DNA from: Hyphomonadaceae bacterium
Lineage (GTDB): Bacteria > Pseudomonadota > Alphaproteobacteria > Caulobacterales > Hyphomonadaceae
DNA length: 45,546 nucleotides
Direction: 5' to 3'
NCBI GenBank assembly: GCA_947474455.1
Contig: CANJIL010000022.1
Coordinates: 1 to 45,546 of the forward strand
A program made the translations under genes and the position numbers. Shown in pieces: positions 9,178 to 18,271 of this stretch (the first letter of the stretch is position 1; each line of letters begins with the position of its first letter). The notes under the pieces were generated by a model. The model was not told the origin of the DNA. It was given only the letters and a program-made list of their open reading frames with translations, and searched no databases.

Positions 9178-10230
9178 ATGAGCACCAGAACACCCCGCCA
9201 GTTCTTCAAGCCTCTCGCCATCGGCGCGCCCGAACCTTTGCGCGAACTTCCCGTGAAGCTGGAGCGCATGATCCACTTCGTGCCGGGCCATAACGAGAAG
9301 GTCCGATCCAAGACGCCCGACATCGCCGCCAAGGTCGACGTCATCCTCGCCAACCTCGAAGACGCCATCCCCGCAGACGCCAAGATCGCCGCCCGCGCCG
9401 GCGCGATCGAGATGGCCAACATGATCGACTGGAAGAAACAGGGCACGGGCTTGTGGACGCGCGTCAACCCTCTCAACTCGCCCTGGTTCCTGGACGATGT
9501 CGCCGAAATCGTCACCAAGGCCGGAAATATCTATGACGTCATCATGCTGCCCAAGGTCGAGGGCCCATGGGACATCCATTACGCCGACCAGCTCGTCGCC
9601 CAGCTCGAAGCGAAAGCTGGCGTCATGCGACCGATCATGTTCCACGCCATCCTCGAGACCGGCCAAGGCGTCGCCCTCGTGGAAGAGATCTGCCTCGCCT
9701 CACCGCGCATGCAAGGCATTTCGTTAGGCCCCGCAGACCTCGCCGCCAACCGCGCGATGAAAACCACCCGCGTCGGCGGCGGCCACCCGATGTACCGCGT
9801 GATCGAAGACCCCGTCGAGGGCCGCGATCGCGCCTCCGCCCAGCAGGATCCGTGGCACTACACGCTCGGGAAGATGGTTGACGCCTGCGTGCAGGCCGGC
9901 ATCAAGCCATTCTACGGCCCTTTCGGCGACATCGCGGATCTCGCCGCCTGCGAACAGCAGTTCAAGAACGCCTACCTCATGGGCTGCGCAGGCGCCTGGT
10001 CGCTCCACCCCGGCCAGGTCGATATCGCCAAACGCGTCTTCTCCCCCGAAGCCGCCGAAGTGAAGTTCTCCCTGCGCATCCTTGAAGCCATGCCCGACGG
10101 CACTGGCGTCGCGATGATCGACGGCAAGATGCAGGACGACGCCACGTGGAAGCAAGCCAAGGTCATCGTCGATCTCGCAAAGCAAGTCGCCGCGAAGGAC
10201 CCCGAGATGGCGAAGGCGTATGGTCTCTAG
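9178..10230 (+). CDS. HpcH/HpaI aldolase/citrate lyase family CoA-ester lyase (malyl-CoA lyase-like)
   Basis: 350 residues, a TIM-barrel CoA-ester lyase of the CitE/Mcl type. Such enzymes use Mg2+ to cleave or condense acyl-CoA thioesters, for example malyl-CoA to acetyl-CoA and glyoxylate. Visible motifs: [12 protein letters not shown] with the acidic pair, [10 protein letters not shown] with the substrate arginine, HAILETGQG with the metal-binding Glu, and [11 protein letters not shown] with the metal-binding Asp. Start at 9178 is chosen over 9136 because AGAGGGGA lies 6-13 bases before it. It resembles the malyl-CoA lyase-like group more than CitE of citrate lyase. No pathway partner is adjacent, so the substrate is open. 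Confidence 0.85.
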   Translation: MSTRTPRQFFKPLAIGAPEPLRELPVKLERMIHFVPGHNEKVRSKTPDIAAKVDVILANLEDAIPADAKIAARAGAIEMANMIDWKKQGTGLWTRVNPLNSPWFLDDVAEIVTKAGNIYDVIMLPKVEGPWDIHYADQLVAQLEAKAGVMRPIMFHAILETGQGVALVEEICLASPRMQGISLGPADLAANRAMKTTRVGGGHPMYRVIEDPVEGRDRASAQQDPWHYTLGKMVDACVQAGIKPFYGPFGDIADLAACEQQFKNAYLMGCAGAWSLHPGQVDIAKRVFSPEAAEVKFSLRILEAMPDGTGVAMIDGKMQDDATWKQAKVIVDLAKQVAAKDPEMAKAYGL

Positions 10231-10251
10231 GAGAGCCCCCTGCCGCGCACG

Positions 10252-12126
10252 ATGACGACCCTCATCCGCCTGAGCATCATCGCTGCAGCCTTGCTCGCTG
10301 CGGCATGCGGGGAGAACAAAACCGCGCCCGCTGCGAGCGCCGGAGGGCTGCCGCCCGGCGTTGTCGCGAAGATGCACCTGCAGGCGAAGATGCGGGATGG
10401 CGTCCGGCTAGACACATCTGTCTGGCTGCCCGTGGCGGAGGGAAAATTCCCTGTCGTGCTGACGCGCACGCCTTATGAAAGCGAGATGGGCAGCTTCCAG
10501 GAAACCCTTCTCAAGGCCGGCTACGCTGTCGTCCATCAGCACGAGCGCGGCCGCTTCCTGTCCGAAGGCGAGATGCGCATGCTCGGCCGCGCGGATGAAG
10601 ATGGCTGGGACACGCTCGACTGGATCACGAAGCAAGCCTGGTCCAACGGCAAGATCGCCACCTATGGCTGTTCATCCTCTGCGGAGAACCAGCTCAAGCT
10701 CGCCTCGCTCGGCCATCCTGCCCACAAGGCGATGATCGTCGGCTCCTCCGGCGTCGGCATCGCGCAGGTCGGACCACATCGCGAACAGGGCAATTTCTGG
10801 CGCGGCGGCGCGTGGCAGATGGGCTGGGCCAATTATTTCTTCGAGGAGATGCCGCTCAACTGGCCGCAGCTTCCAGCGGGCCTCAGCGACGAGGAGCGCG
10901 CGCGCCTCACGCCGACAACGCCGTCCTCGCCCGACAATCCGCCGATCACGCCGCAAGTCTACGATGCCGTTCGCATGCACTTGCCCGTCATCGATCTCGC
11001 GAAGGCTGCAGGCGCGCCGGATACTGAGATCGAGGAATACCTCACGCGCGGCCCCTCCAACCCCGCGTGGGCGGAAGACCGCGTCACTGACGCCGACGTC
11101 ATCAAGGTGCCAGGGCTCTGGGCCGAGGCGCTATACGATATCTCCGCGCCCGCGGGCGCCGCCTTCTTCGAGAAGACGCGCCGCGAGAACCCGCCCGGCA
11201 CGCAGCAGATCGTCATCACCAATGGCCAGCACTGCTCGTTCAGTCGTCCGCGTACGCAGATCGGCGCACGCACGCTCGGCGATGCGACATTCGACTACCA
11301 GGGTCTGGCGCTCGACTGGCTCAACCGCTGGATGAAGAGTGAAACTGGAGCGCCAACGCCGCGCCTGCCCGTCAGAGCCTACTTTGCCGGCGCTGACCGC
11401 TGGGCCGATCTCACGAGCGTGCCCACCGCCGATAACACGAACAGCCGGACACTCTACCTGTCGAGCAGAGGCTCGGCCAACACCACCGCCGGCAATGGCG
11501 CGCTCATTGACAAGCCGCCCACAAGCGCGGTTGCGGATAGCTTCAGCTACGATCCCGCCAATCCCGTGATCAGCAATGGCGGCCAGATTTCCGGCATGGG
11601 AACAGACCAGCGCGACGGCGCCTTTGACCAGCGCGAGATCGAGAGGCGCAACGACGTGCTCGTCTACACCAGCCCGCCTCTGACCGAAGACCTGCCGGTG
11701 TTCGGCTTCATCACGACGGAGCTGTTCGTCGGCTCGGATGCGCCCGACACGGACTTCACAGTGAAGCTGGTCGACGTGGATCCGCACGGCATGGCGTGGA
11801 ATATTTCCGACACGATCCTGAGGATGCGCTATCGCAACGGCGATGCGGCGCCGCAATTTATGAAAGGCGACGAAATCCACGCCATCTCGCCGCCGCCCAT
11901 GCTGGCCGCCAACGTGTTCCTGAAGGGGCACTCGATCCGCATCGAGATCTCGTCGAGCAATTTCCCGACCTATGCACGCAACCTCAACACCGCCGCCGAT
12001 CCGTACACGTCAACCGAGATTCGCGTCGCCAAAAACAAGGTGCTGCACGGCCCCAACCGGCTGTCCAAAATCATGCTGCCGGTCGCAGCCCTTCCCCCCC
12101 AGAATCCAGGTCCGGGCGCGCCTTGA
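10252..12126 (+). CDS. CocE/NonD-type serine hydrolase, lipoprotein
   Basis: 624 residues, family S15/CocE (X-Pro dipeptidyl-peptidase-like acyl esterases). The N-terminus MTTLIRLSIIAAALLAAAC has a lipobox, so a membrane-anchored periplasmic lipoprotein is predicted. The alpha/beta-hydrolase core begins at about residue 40 (MRDGVRLDTSVWLP). The nucleophile elbow is YGCSSSAENQ, near residue 143, with serine central. The catalytic His is probably in ITNGQHCSF. The jelly-roll C-terminal domain (about residue 420 on) contains TDFTVKLVDVDPHG, typical of the family. It could hydrolyse esters, amides or beta-lactam-like acyl groups. It starts 21 bases after the lyase gene, so they may share a transcript. 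Confidence 0.88.
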   Translation: MTTLIRLSIIAAALLAAACGENKTAPAASAGGLPPGVVAKMHLQAKMRDGVRLDTSVWLPVAEGKFPVVLTRTPYESEMGSFQETLLKAGYAVVHQHERGRFLSEGEMRMLGRADEDGWDTLDWITKQAWSNGKIATYGCSSSAENQLKLASLGHPAHKAMIVGSSGVGIAQVGPHREQGNFWRGGAWQMGWANYFFEEMPLNWPQLPAGLSDEERARLTPTTPSSPDNPPITPQVYDAVRMHLPVIDLAKAAGAPDTEIEEYLTRGPSNPAWAEDRVTDADVIKVPGLWAEALYDISAPAGAAFFEKTRRENPPGTQQIVITNGQHCSFSRPRTQIGARTLGDATFDYQGLALDWLNRWMKSETGAPTPRLPVRAYFAGADRWADLTSVPTADNTNSRTLYLSSRGSANTTAGNGALIDKPPTSAVADSFSYDPANPVISNGGQISGMGTDQRDGAFDQREIERRNDVLVYTSPPLTEDLPVFGFITTELFVGSDAPDTDFTVKLVDVDPHGMAWNISDTILRMRYRNGDAAPQFMKGDEIHAISPPPMLAANVFLKGHSIRIEISSSNFPTYARNLNTAADPYTSTEIRVAKNKVLHGPNRLSKIMLPVAALPPQNPGPGAP

Positions 12127-12134
12127 TCGCCCTT

Positions 12135-12163
12135 TTGTCAGTTGGCTGTAATATCGCTGTAAT
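12135..12163 (+). promoter_or_regulatory. Putative sigma-70 promoter of the haem-motif lipoprotein gene
   Basis: TTGTCA at 12135-12140 and TGTAAT at 12158-12163, separated by 17 bases, about 50 bases before the ATG at 12216. The spacer contains a short direct repeat (GCTGTAAT twice, 11 bases apart). It lies right after the stop of the upstream hydrolase gene, so it would give the next gene its own transcript. Confidence 0.5.
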
Positions 12164-12215
12164 CTAAACGGCGTTTTGTCGGGCGACTTGCCCAAAGTGA
12201 CGGGAGCCGGGCCAC

Positions 12216-12782
12216 ATGAAACACACTCTCAAACTTGCCGTTTTCCTGGCGCTGGTCGCCTGCGCCCCGAAGGCCGAGGCGCCGAAGGCCGAAGCTTCGA
12301 AGACAGAAGCGGCCGCCCCCGCCGAAGCTCCCGTAGCGCCAGATGTCGCAGCAGCCGCGGCCGCCGGCCAGCCCGACCCCCGCATTCCGACCGTAGACCC
12401 CGCCTCCATCACCACCTCCTCCACCGTGGCCGACGTGATGCACGCCTATGTCATTCCCGGTTCCGAAAGTCTCTTCGCGGCAGAATCCGCCGCACCGGCC
12501 AACGATGCTGAATGGACGAAACTCCAGAAGGCGGCCCAGGACGTCATCACCGGCACAGAGATGCTGAAGGCGACCGGACGGTCAAAAGGTGATGGCTGGA
12601 ACAAGACCATCGACACAGTGGTCGCCGCCACGAAAGTTACCGCCGAGGCGCTCGGCAAGAAGAACGCCGATGATCTCGTCTTCACCAACGGCGACATGAT
12701 GGCCGGCTGCACGGCCTGCCACCAGCAATTCCGTGACCTGGCGCCGCCTCAAGGCCATCTGATCGAGCAGAAGGCGAACTAG
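12216..12782 (+). CDS. Lipoprotein with C-terminal CxxCH haem motif (cytochrome c'/c556-like)
   Basis: 188 residues. Signal peptide with lipobox (LALVAC, Cys16), then a low-complexity Ala/Pro/Glu linker with near repeats of APKAEA (residues 17-60). The folded part (about 70-188) is helical and ends in CTACH (Cys165, Cys168, His169). A c-type haem site near the C-terminus of a helical domain is the hallmark of cytochrome c'/c556. A periplasmic, membrane-tethered electron carrier is therefore likely, with attachment by the Ccm system. The redox partner is unknown. Its TAG overlaps the stop of the convergent DUF1287 gene within CTAG. Confidence 0.8.
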   Translation: MKHTLKLAVFLALVACAPKAEAPKAEASKTEAAAPAEAPVAPDVAAAAAAGQPDPRIPTVDPASITTSSTVADVMHAYVIPGSESLFAAESAAPANDAEWTKLQKAAQDVITGTEMLKATGRSKGDGWNKTIDTVVAATKVTAEALGKKNADDLVFTNGDMMAGCTACHQQFRDLAPPQGHLIEQKAN

Positions 12783-13399
12783 GCCCAGCTCTCGAAGCGG
12801 AACCAGCCTGACATCGGCCAGTCGAACAGGCATGGCTCCTCGCGCGTGCCTGCGCCGATATTGTGCGCGATCAACGGCTGCCCGCCCTGTCGCTTGCGTG
12901 TTACCACGCCGATGTGCGCCAGCCCACCTCCCGTCAGCCGCCAGCTCACAATGTCGCCCGCCAGATAGTCCGCCGCCGACCGGCTGAGCGTCCGCGCCCC
13001 GCCTTTGCGACGAAAATACGTTTCGAGGTTCGGCACACGGCGGTGATCGATATTGTGGTCGGGCTTCGCGAGTCCCCACATTTTCGGGTAGACGCCAAAG
13101 TTAGCCGCCATGTCCTCGTGCACCTCGACCTGCAGGTCAACGCCGGCATGGCGAAAGGCACGGATCACCGTGTCGGTGCAGACGCCGCGATCGTCGGGAA
13201 CATCGCCCATCGGATAGGCGAGCTGGACATAGGCCGGATCGTAGACCTCGGCCTTCAGCGCCCGCTTCTCGGCGCCGACCGCCACCTTCGTCGCGAAGGA
13301 AACGTTCGCATTCGCCGACTGAGCCTGCGCCACGGCGCGAAGCGAGATCAGCGCCGCTCCCAACCCCAGCAAAACAAGCCTGCGATCGGAGCCAGACAT
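12779..13399 (-). CDS. DUF1287 family exported protein
   Basis: 206 residues. N-terminal signal peptide (MSGSDRRLVLLGLGAALISLRAVAQAQ). The rest matches the DUF1287 (YijF-like) family, with CTDTVIRAFRHAGVDLQ, a DHNIDHRRVPNLETYF block, DYLAGDIVSWRL, HIGVVT and IAHNIGAGT. The conserved Cys-...-His-...-His-Asn pattern resembles an NlpC/P60-like cysteine peptidase core, so a periplasmic cell-wall role is possible but not shown. It is convergent with the preceding cytochrome gene, and the two stop codons share bases. Confidence 0.85.
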   Translation of the reverse strand: MSGSDRRLVLLGLGAALISLRAVAQAQSANANVSFATKVAVGAEKRALKAEVYDPAYVQLAYPMGDVPDDRGVCTDTVIRAFRHAGVDLQVEVHEDMAANFGVYPKMWGLAKPDHNIDHRRVPNLETYFRRKGGARTLSRSAADYLAGDIVSWRLTGGGLAHIGVVTRKRQGGQPLIAHNIGAGTREEPCLFDWPMSGWFRFESWA

Positions 13400-13502
13400 G
13401 AAAAACCCCTGACATCGGTTGACATAAGGGGGCCATCAGATTGAGGCGGCGCAGCGACCGAAACCCGGCGTACTACAGCCGCAACTGTGCGTCAGCGGCT
13501 CC

Positions 13503-14201
13503 CTATTTTGGAAGCTTAACGACACCCATGTGCGTCAGCACGATCAGCACGCCGCCGGCGACCGTGATCAGCATGCCGGGCGAAATCCCGAACCCAATGA
13601 ATTCGAGGATGCCCATGCGGCCAGCTCCGCCAAATGCGGCGCCCATTTCGCGAATGCCTCTCAGCATCTCCGGCGCCACGAGACCCGCAAGAACCGGCAG
13701 CACGATCGGTCCGCCGATTGCGACCGCGGCCGTGATCAAACGGAACTGACCGGCAAGCTTGTGGTTGGTGAACTCGAAGAAGATCAGCACGGCCGCCACA
13801 ACAGGAATGGCGAACAGGAGAGCTATGAAAACAGTGCTGAGACCCAACCCGCTGCCCATCGGTCCGCTCATATCGCCAAACGCGCTCAGCGTACTGAAGT
13901 AGCCAGCGACCAGCGAACCAAGAACGATGACCGCGGCCCAGAGCATATATGGCTTGGCCAGAATGTTCGCGACGGTCGGGTTCGATGCGAGGGCGGCGAG
14001 GTCCACGTTTGGCATCGCCGCAGCGGTTACATAAATGTTGCCGGCGGTCGCGCCGTTGGTTTCGAAATCGACGGCGTCGTTCGCTTTAGCCGGTCCGGGG
14101 CTTTTGAAGTCCGCAGCGGCGAAAGAGTAGCGCTGACCATCTTCTCCGCTGATCGCGCCAGTGCCGCTGGCCGCATCAAAGCCAAGATTCTTGCCCTTCA
14201 T
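13503..14201 (-). CDS. Membrane protein with N-terminal cold-shock-like domain
   Basis: 232 residues from the ATG at 14201, preceded by AGGGG. An upstream extension to 14306 is less likely. Residues 1-60 (GKNLGFDAASGTGAISGEDG, then QRYSFAAADF) look like a short OB-fold/cold-shock-like domain found at the front of several bacterial membrane proteins. The rest has four predicted membrane helices: near LWAAVIVLGSLVAGYF, STVFIALLFAIPVVAAVLIF, ITAAVAIGGPIVLPVLAGLV and MLITVAGGVLIVLTHMGVV. Function unknown. The cytoplasmic domain could sense or bind nucleic acid, but this is inference. Confidence 0.72.
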   Translation of the reverse strand: MKGKNLGFDAASGTGAISGEDGQRYSFAAADFKSPGPAKANDAVDFETNGATAGNIYVTAAAMPNVDLAALASNPTVANILAKPYMLWAAVIVLGSLVAGYFSTLSAFGDMSGPMGSGLGLSTVFIALLFAIPVVAAVLIFFEFTNHKLAGQFRLITAAVAIGGPIVLPVLAGLVAPEMLRGIREMGAAFGGAGRMGILEFIGFGISPGMLITVAGGVLIVLTHMGVVKLPK

Positions 14202-14465
14202 GTCCGAACCCCTGCAAAATTGTTCCAACAGCTCCCAAAACAATAGCAAATTTTGGATGCTCACGCAAACGAGCGCTAACCAGATCGGCCTAACGTTCGA
14301 GAACAATGTCGAATAGCGGCGTCACTGCTCATTGTCTGTCCACGCGCTCGGGCTGGCGCATTAATCTGGCCGCAACCCTTTTTCCTGTTCGCGCGACACC
14401 GCTGGTTAAGCTTGATCGCGCATAAACGGGACAACGCAAAATGCGCCTAACGGCAGGGTCGAGTC

Positions 14466-15329
14466 ATGTTTCAGATCATCGGGGTGGTGGTTGTCTTCGC
14501 AATGGTGTTCGGCGGCTTCATGCTCGCCGGCGGCCATTTCGACGTTATCATCAAGGCCGCTCCCTTCGAGATGATGATGATCGGCGGCGCTGCGGTCGGT
14601 GCGTTCCTGATCGGCAACTCGTTCAAGACTGTGATGGCCGCCATGGGCGGCTTCGGCAAGATCATGGGCGGGTGCAAGTGGAAGGCGAAGGACTACACTG
14701 ACCTGTTGTCATTGCTATTCGTGCTGACGAAGACCATGAAGACAAAAGGCGTTGTGGCGATCGAACAGCACATTGAGAACCCGAAAGAGTCCACGATCTT
14801 CCAGAACTATCCTAAGATTCTGAAGGACCATTTCGCCACCGACCTCATCTGCGACACGCTGCGCATGATGACGATGAACCTCGAAGACCCGCACCAGGTC
14901 GAGGATTCCATCGACAAGCAGATCGAAAAGCACCACCACGAGGCGCACAAGGCCGCCCACGCCCTGCAGAACATGGCCGACGCCCTGCCCGCGCTGGGCA
15001 TCGTTGCCGCCGTGCTCGGCATCATCAAAACGATGGGCGCCATCTCGCAACCGCCGGAGTATCTTGGCAAGCTGATCGGCTCAGCGCTTGTCGGCACGTT
15101 CCTCGGCGTGTTCCTCGCCTACGGCTTCGTCGGTCCGTTCGCCGCGCGCATGGGCCAGGTGATCGACGAAGAAGGCCAATTCTACAAGATCATCAAGGAC
15201 GTGCTCGTCGCCCACCTGCACGGCAACGCCGCCCAAGTCTCGGTCGAGCTCGGCCGCGGCCAGATTCCGTCCGAAGCCCAGCCCACCTTCGCCGAACTCG
15301 AAGAAGCGCTCAACGCGGTTACGGTCTAG
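14466..15329 (+). CDS. motA: MotA flagellar motor stator protein
   Basis: 287 residues, the usual MotA length. With MotB it forms the proton-driven stator in the inner membrane. Four membrane segments: residues about 2-22 and 34-52 at the N-terminus, and two helices after residue 170 (PALGIVAAVLGIIKTM and LVGTFLGVFLAYGFVGPF), each with the conserved proline of MotA channels. The large cytoplasmic loop between helices 2 and 3 holds the charged residues that contact FliG. No motB is adjacent, so the stator partner must be encoded elsewhere. It ends 2 bases from the stop of the convergent M16 gene. Confidence 0.95.
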   Translation: MFQIIGVVVVFAMVFGGFMLAGGHFDVIIKAAPFEMMMIGGAAVGAFLIGNSFKTVMAAMGGFGKIMGGCKWKAKDYTDLLSLLFVLTKTMKTKGVVAIEQHIENPKESTIFQNYPKILKDHFATDLICDTLRMMTMNLEDPHQVEDSIDKQIEKHHHEAHKAAHALQNMADALPALGIVAAVLGIIKTMGAISQPPEYLGKLIGSALVGTFLGVFLAYGFVGPFAARMGQVIDEEGQFYKIIKDVLVAHLHGNAAQVSVELGRGQIPSEAQPTFAELEEALNAVTV

Positions 15330-15331
15330 GC

Positions 15332-18184
15332 CTAATCTGCAGTCGGCCCCGGCAAGACGCGCGCTTCCTGCTGCGCGGCTTCAGTCAACCACCTGTTGGC
15401 GGCGGCGACCACGTCCGCTTTCGTCACCGCCCGCAGGCTCGCCGCGATGGCGGGCAGCTTGCCACGCTCCATGAGATCCGGCCTGCCCTGCGCCTGCGCG
15501 ATCAGGCCCAACCAGTAGCCGTTAGACGTTGCATTCTGCGGCAACGTTTCCAGCGAGGGGGTGATGGCGCGGCTGAATTCATCGTCGCTGATCTCGCCCG
15601 CGCGCATCTGCGCCACGATCCTCTCAAGCGCCGCGATCACCCGGTCGACGTCCTCCGGCTTGACCTCGGCGCCGGCGTTCACATAGCCAAAGCCCGGATT
15701 GACCGCTGACAAAGATGCGCCCGCCGAGGGCGAGTACGTCGCGCCCAGCGTCTCACGCACTTCCTCCACCACTTTCAGCCGCATGATCGCCGCCGTCACG
15801 GCGAGCACGCGCGACATCTGGGGATCCGCATCCGGATCAACATCGGTCACCGGCCAGAAGACATAGGCGAGCGCTTGGCTCGCTTCGCCCGCATGCGTGA
15901 ACACAAGCGGCGTCTTGTCCTGCCGGAAAGCCACCGGCTTGTCGAACTTGAACTTCAGCGGCGCCGCAGCGCGTGGGGGCAGAGCGCCGAACGTCTTCGC
16001 CACCAGTGCAATCACGGTCGCCTCATCGACATCGCCCACGACCGCAATCTCGATCGCACCGGCCTGCAACGCCGGGGTCAGATAGTGGCGCAGCTCCACG
16101 AATGACCGCCACGCATGGCCATCGTCAGGATCGACGCCGTAGCGCTTGTCTCCCGACGCCAGCGCCCGCATGCCGTGTGCAGACCACACCGTCTGCGCAT
16201 CCTGATCCAACCGCGGCCAGCTCAGCACTATCGACTCCCGCCAGCGCCGTTCGGCTTCGGAGCGATAGCCAGGATGCGTGACATACGCCGCCGCCACTTG
16301 CAGCTGCAACTCCAGATCCTCCGGGGTCGTGGCATATGTTCCCCCGAACGATGTTCCCGATGATGTGAATCGCGCGCTGACCTGGCGCCCCTGCAGCATC
16401 GAGCGCAGATCGTCGATCGAATGCTTCTCCAGCCCGCCATTGCTGAAGGCGTCCATGAGCGAACTCAGGCCATAGGGCGCTTCAGGAAAATCGAGATTCC
16501 CGTGTCCGACGCGCACAGACACTTGCACAGTGTTCCTGGCGAACGTCGTGCGCTTGATGTTCAGTCTGACATTGTTCTGGAAAGTTACGGTCCGCGTATC
16601 GATGTCCGCGATGCGCGCATCCTTCGCCACTTTGCCTGGCGCTCCGAAATTCGTGTAGGCGAACGGGACTCTCACCTTCACTTCCGGAGGCGACACATCG
16701 ACCCGCGTGCTCTCTTCCCAGGCCGCGACGACGTCAGCCGCCTTGCGGTCGATCGTCGACGCGACAAAGAAAAGCGGGTCCTTTATCGGCATTCGCCTGC
16801 GGAAAACCTCAGCGACCGTCTCAGGCGTCACCTGGCCCGCCCACGACTCAAAGCGCTTCAGCCCGGATGATGGCGTTGCAAACACGCCGTCATTCTGGAT
16901 CGCCGACAACAGCCCCGAAATGAGCGCGGCAGTCGTTCGCGTATTCTCCCGCTCCGCCTGATTCTTCTGGCTGATGCGCAGCGCCTCGATCTGCCGGTCA
17001 ATCTCGTCCTTCGTGAAGCCGTAGAGCAGCGCCCTGCGCCACTCCTGCTCCAGCCGCTGCAAGCCCGGCCGCCAGTTCTCCGGCGTCACTGAAACCGAGC
17101 CCATGGCCATATCGACCGTTTCGAGAATATCGCCGGTCGCCAGCCCCGCGCTGCGGAACGGAGGGTTCGCCTCATTGGCCATCGGCGCCAGCCGCCGGCC
17201 AATTACATTGATGGCGAACATCAGCAGGTTGTCCTCTCGTCTGTTCGCCACCGTATCGGGCTTGTCAGCGAAGGGCGCCAGCGTATAGGCGCTGATCGAA
17301 TCTCCGCCGTCCTTATGCACGAACACCGACGCTTCCGGGACACGCGGCTTGATCGTGTAGGGATGATCCGACTCCCTGCCCGGCTCGCCCTTTCCGATCC
17401 AGCCTGCGAATTTCGCCGTGATCTTCATCTCGACCGCGTCGACATCGAAATCGCCAACCATGACCAGTGTCGTCCGTTCCGGCCGATAGTAACGGTCATA
17501 AAGGCTCGCAATCGTGTCCCGCGTCGCAATCTCCAGCACGCGCGCATCACCGATCGGCATGCGGCTGGCTGCATAAGAACCTGGGATCAGCAGGTCGAAT
17601 TGCTGGTCACTGCGCCGCCGCTGGAAATTGTCGCTTCGCCGATACTCCGCCAGCACGACGCCGCGCTCCCGGTCAATCGCGCCGGCGTCGAATGTCAGCT
17701 CGCTGGCCACCTCCCGCAACAGGAACAGGCTTTCGTCAACGAGCGCGTCCGACGCATTCGGCAACTCCAGCTGATAGGTCGTGAAGTCCTGTCCCGTCGA
17801 TGCATTGGTGTCCGCGCCGAACTCGAGACCCAGCCGCTCGAGAATTCGCACCATCTCGCCCTCCGGGACGTGTGTCGAACCGTTGAAAGCCATGTGCTCG
17901 ATGAAATGGGCGAGGCCCTTCTCGTTTTCCGCCTCCTCGAGCGACCCGAAGTCGACCGAAAGGCGGATCGACACCGCGCCTGGCGGCAGCTGATTCTTCA
18001 TCAGCGCATAGCGCATGCCATTGGGCAAAGCCCCGAACCGCACCGCAGGGTCGGGCGCGATATCGCTCGTCTCATGCGCCCATGTCGTTGCTGGCGGATC
18101 GGTCTGGGCCCACGCCGGCGCCAGCGCCGCCGCGCCAAGCGACAGGACGAGGCAAAGGCAGGCGAGCAGGCGTTTCATGAGCAT
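15332..18184 (-). CDS. M16 family zinc metalloprotease (pitrilysin/insulinase type), exported
   Basis: About 950 residues. Signal peptide MKRLLACLCLVLSLGAAALA ending at WA, so periplasmic. The inverted zinc motif HxxEH is present as HFIEH (residues 93-97) in GLAHFIEHMAFNGS, followed by the downstream acidic ligand region VDESLFLLREVASELTF. The protein holds two M16 repeats: an active N-terminal half and a C-terminal half (from about residue 540) with TLGATYSPSAG near the end. This is the full-length pitrilysin-like form. The ATG at 18184 is preferred; 18178 is also possible and a TTG lies at 18202. Confidence 0.92.
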   Translation of the reverse strand: MLMKRLLACLCLVLSLGAAALAPAWAQTDPPATTWAHETSDIAPDPAVRFGALPNGMRYALMKNQLPPGAVSIRLSVDFGSLEEAENEKGLAHFIEHMAFNGSTHVPEGEMVRILERLGLEFGADTNASTGQDFTTYQLELPNASDALVDESLFLLREVASELTFDAGAIDRERGVVLAEYRRSDNFQRRRSDQQFDLLIPGSYAASRMPIGDARVLEIATRDTIASLYDRYYRPERTTLVMVGDFDVDAVEMKITAKFAGWIGKGEPGRESDHPYTIKPRVPEASVFVHKDGGDSISAYTLAPFADKPDTVANRREDNLLMFAINVIGRRLAPMANEANPPFRSAGLATGDILETVDMAMGSVSVTPENWRPGLQRLEQEWRRALLYGFTKDEIDRQIEALRISQKNQAERENTRTTAALISGLLSAIQNDGVFATPSSGLKRFESWAGQVTPETVAEVFRRRMPIKDPLFFVASTIDRKAADVVAAWEESTRVDVSPPEVKVRVPFAYTNFGAPGKVAKDARIADIDTRTVTFQNNVRLNIKRTTFARNTVQVSVRVGHGNLDFPEAPYGLSSLMDAFSNGGLEKHSIDDLRSMLQGRQVSARFTSSGTSFGGTYATTPEDLELQLQVAAAYVTHPGYRSEAERRWRESIVLSWPRLDQDAQTVWSAHGMRALASGDKRYGVDPDDGHAWRSFVELRHYLTPALQAGAIEIAVVGDVDEATVIALVAKTFGALPPRAAAPLKFKFDKPVAFRQDKTPLVFTHAGEASQALAYVFWPVTDVDPDADPQMSRVLAVTAAIMRLKVVEEVRETLGATYSPSAGASLSAVNPGFGYVNAGAEVKPEDVDRVIAALERIVAQMRAGEISDDEFSRAITPSLETLPQNATSNGYWLGLIAQAQGRPDLMERGKLPAIAASLRAVTKADVVAAANRWLTEAAQQEARVLPGPTAD

Positions 18185-18271
18185 CTTCGGATTGCGCCGC
18201 AAAACTATGCGATGCGGGCTGCGACGTGTCGATTGAGTCTCGTCAGCGCAGCGCGGTCGTGATCGCGGCGA

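Noticed and set aside
17315-18262. 315-codon plus-strand frame opposite the M16 protease
   Set aside because: Antisense shadow; the protease has its signal peptide and zinc motif on the minus strand.
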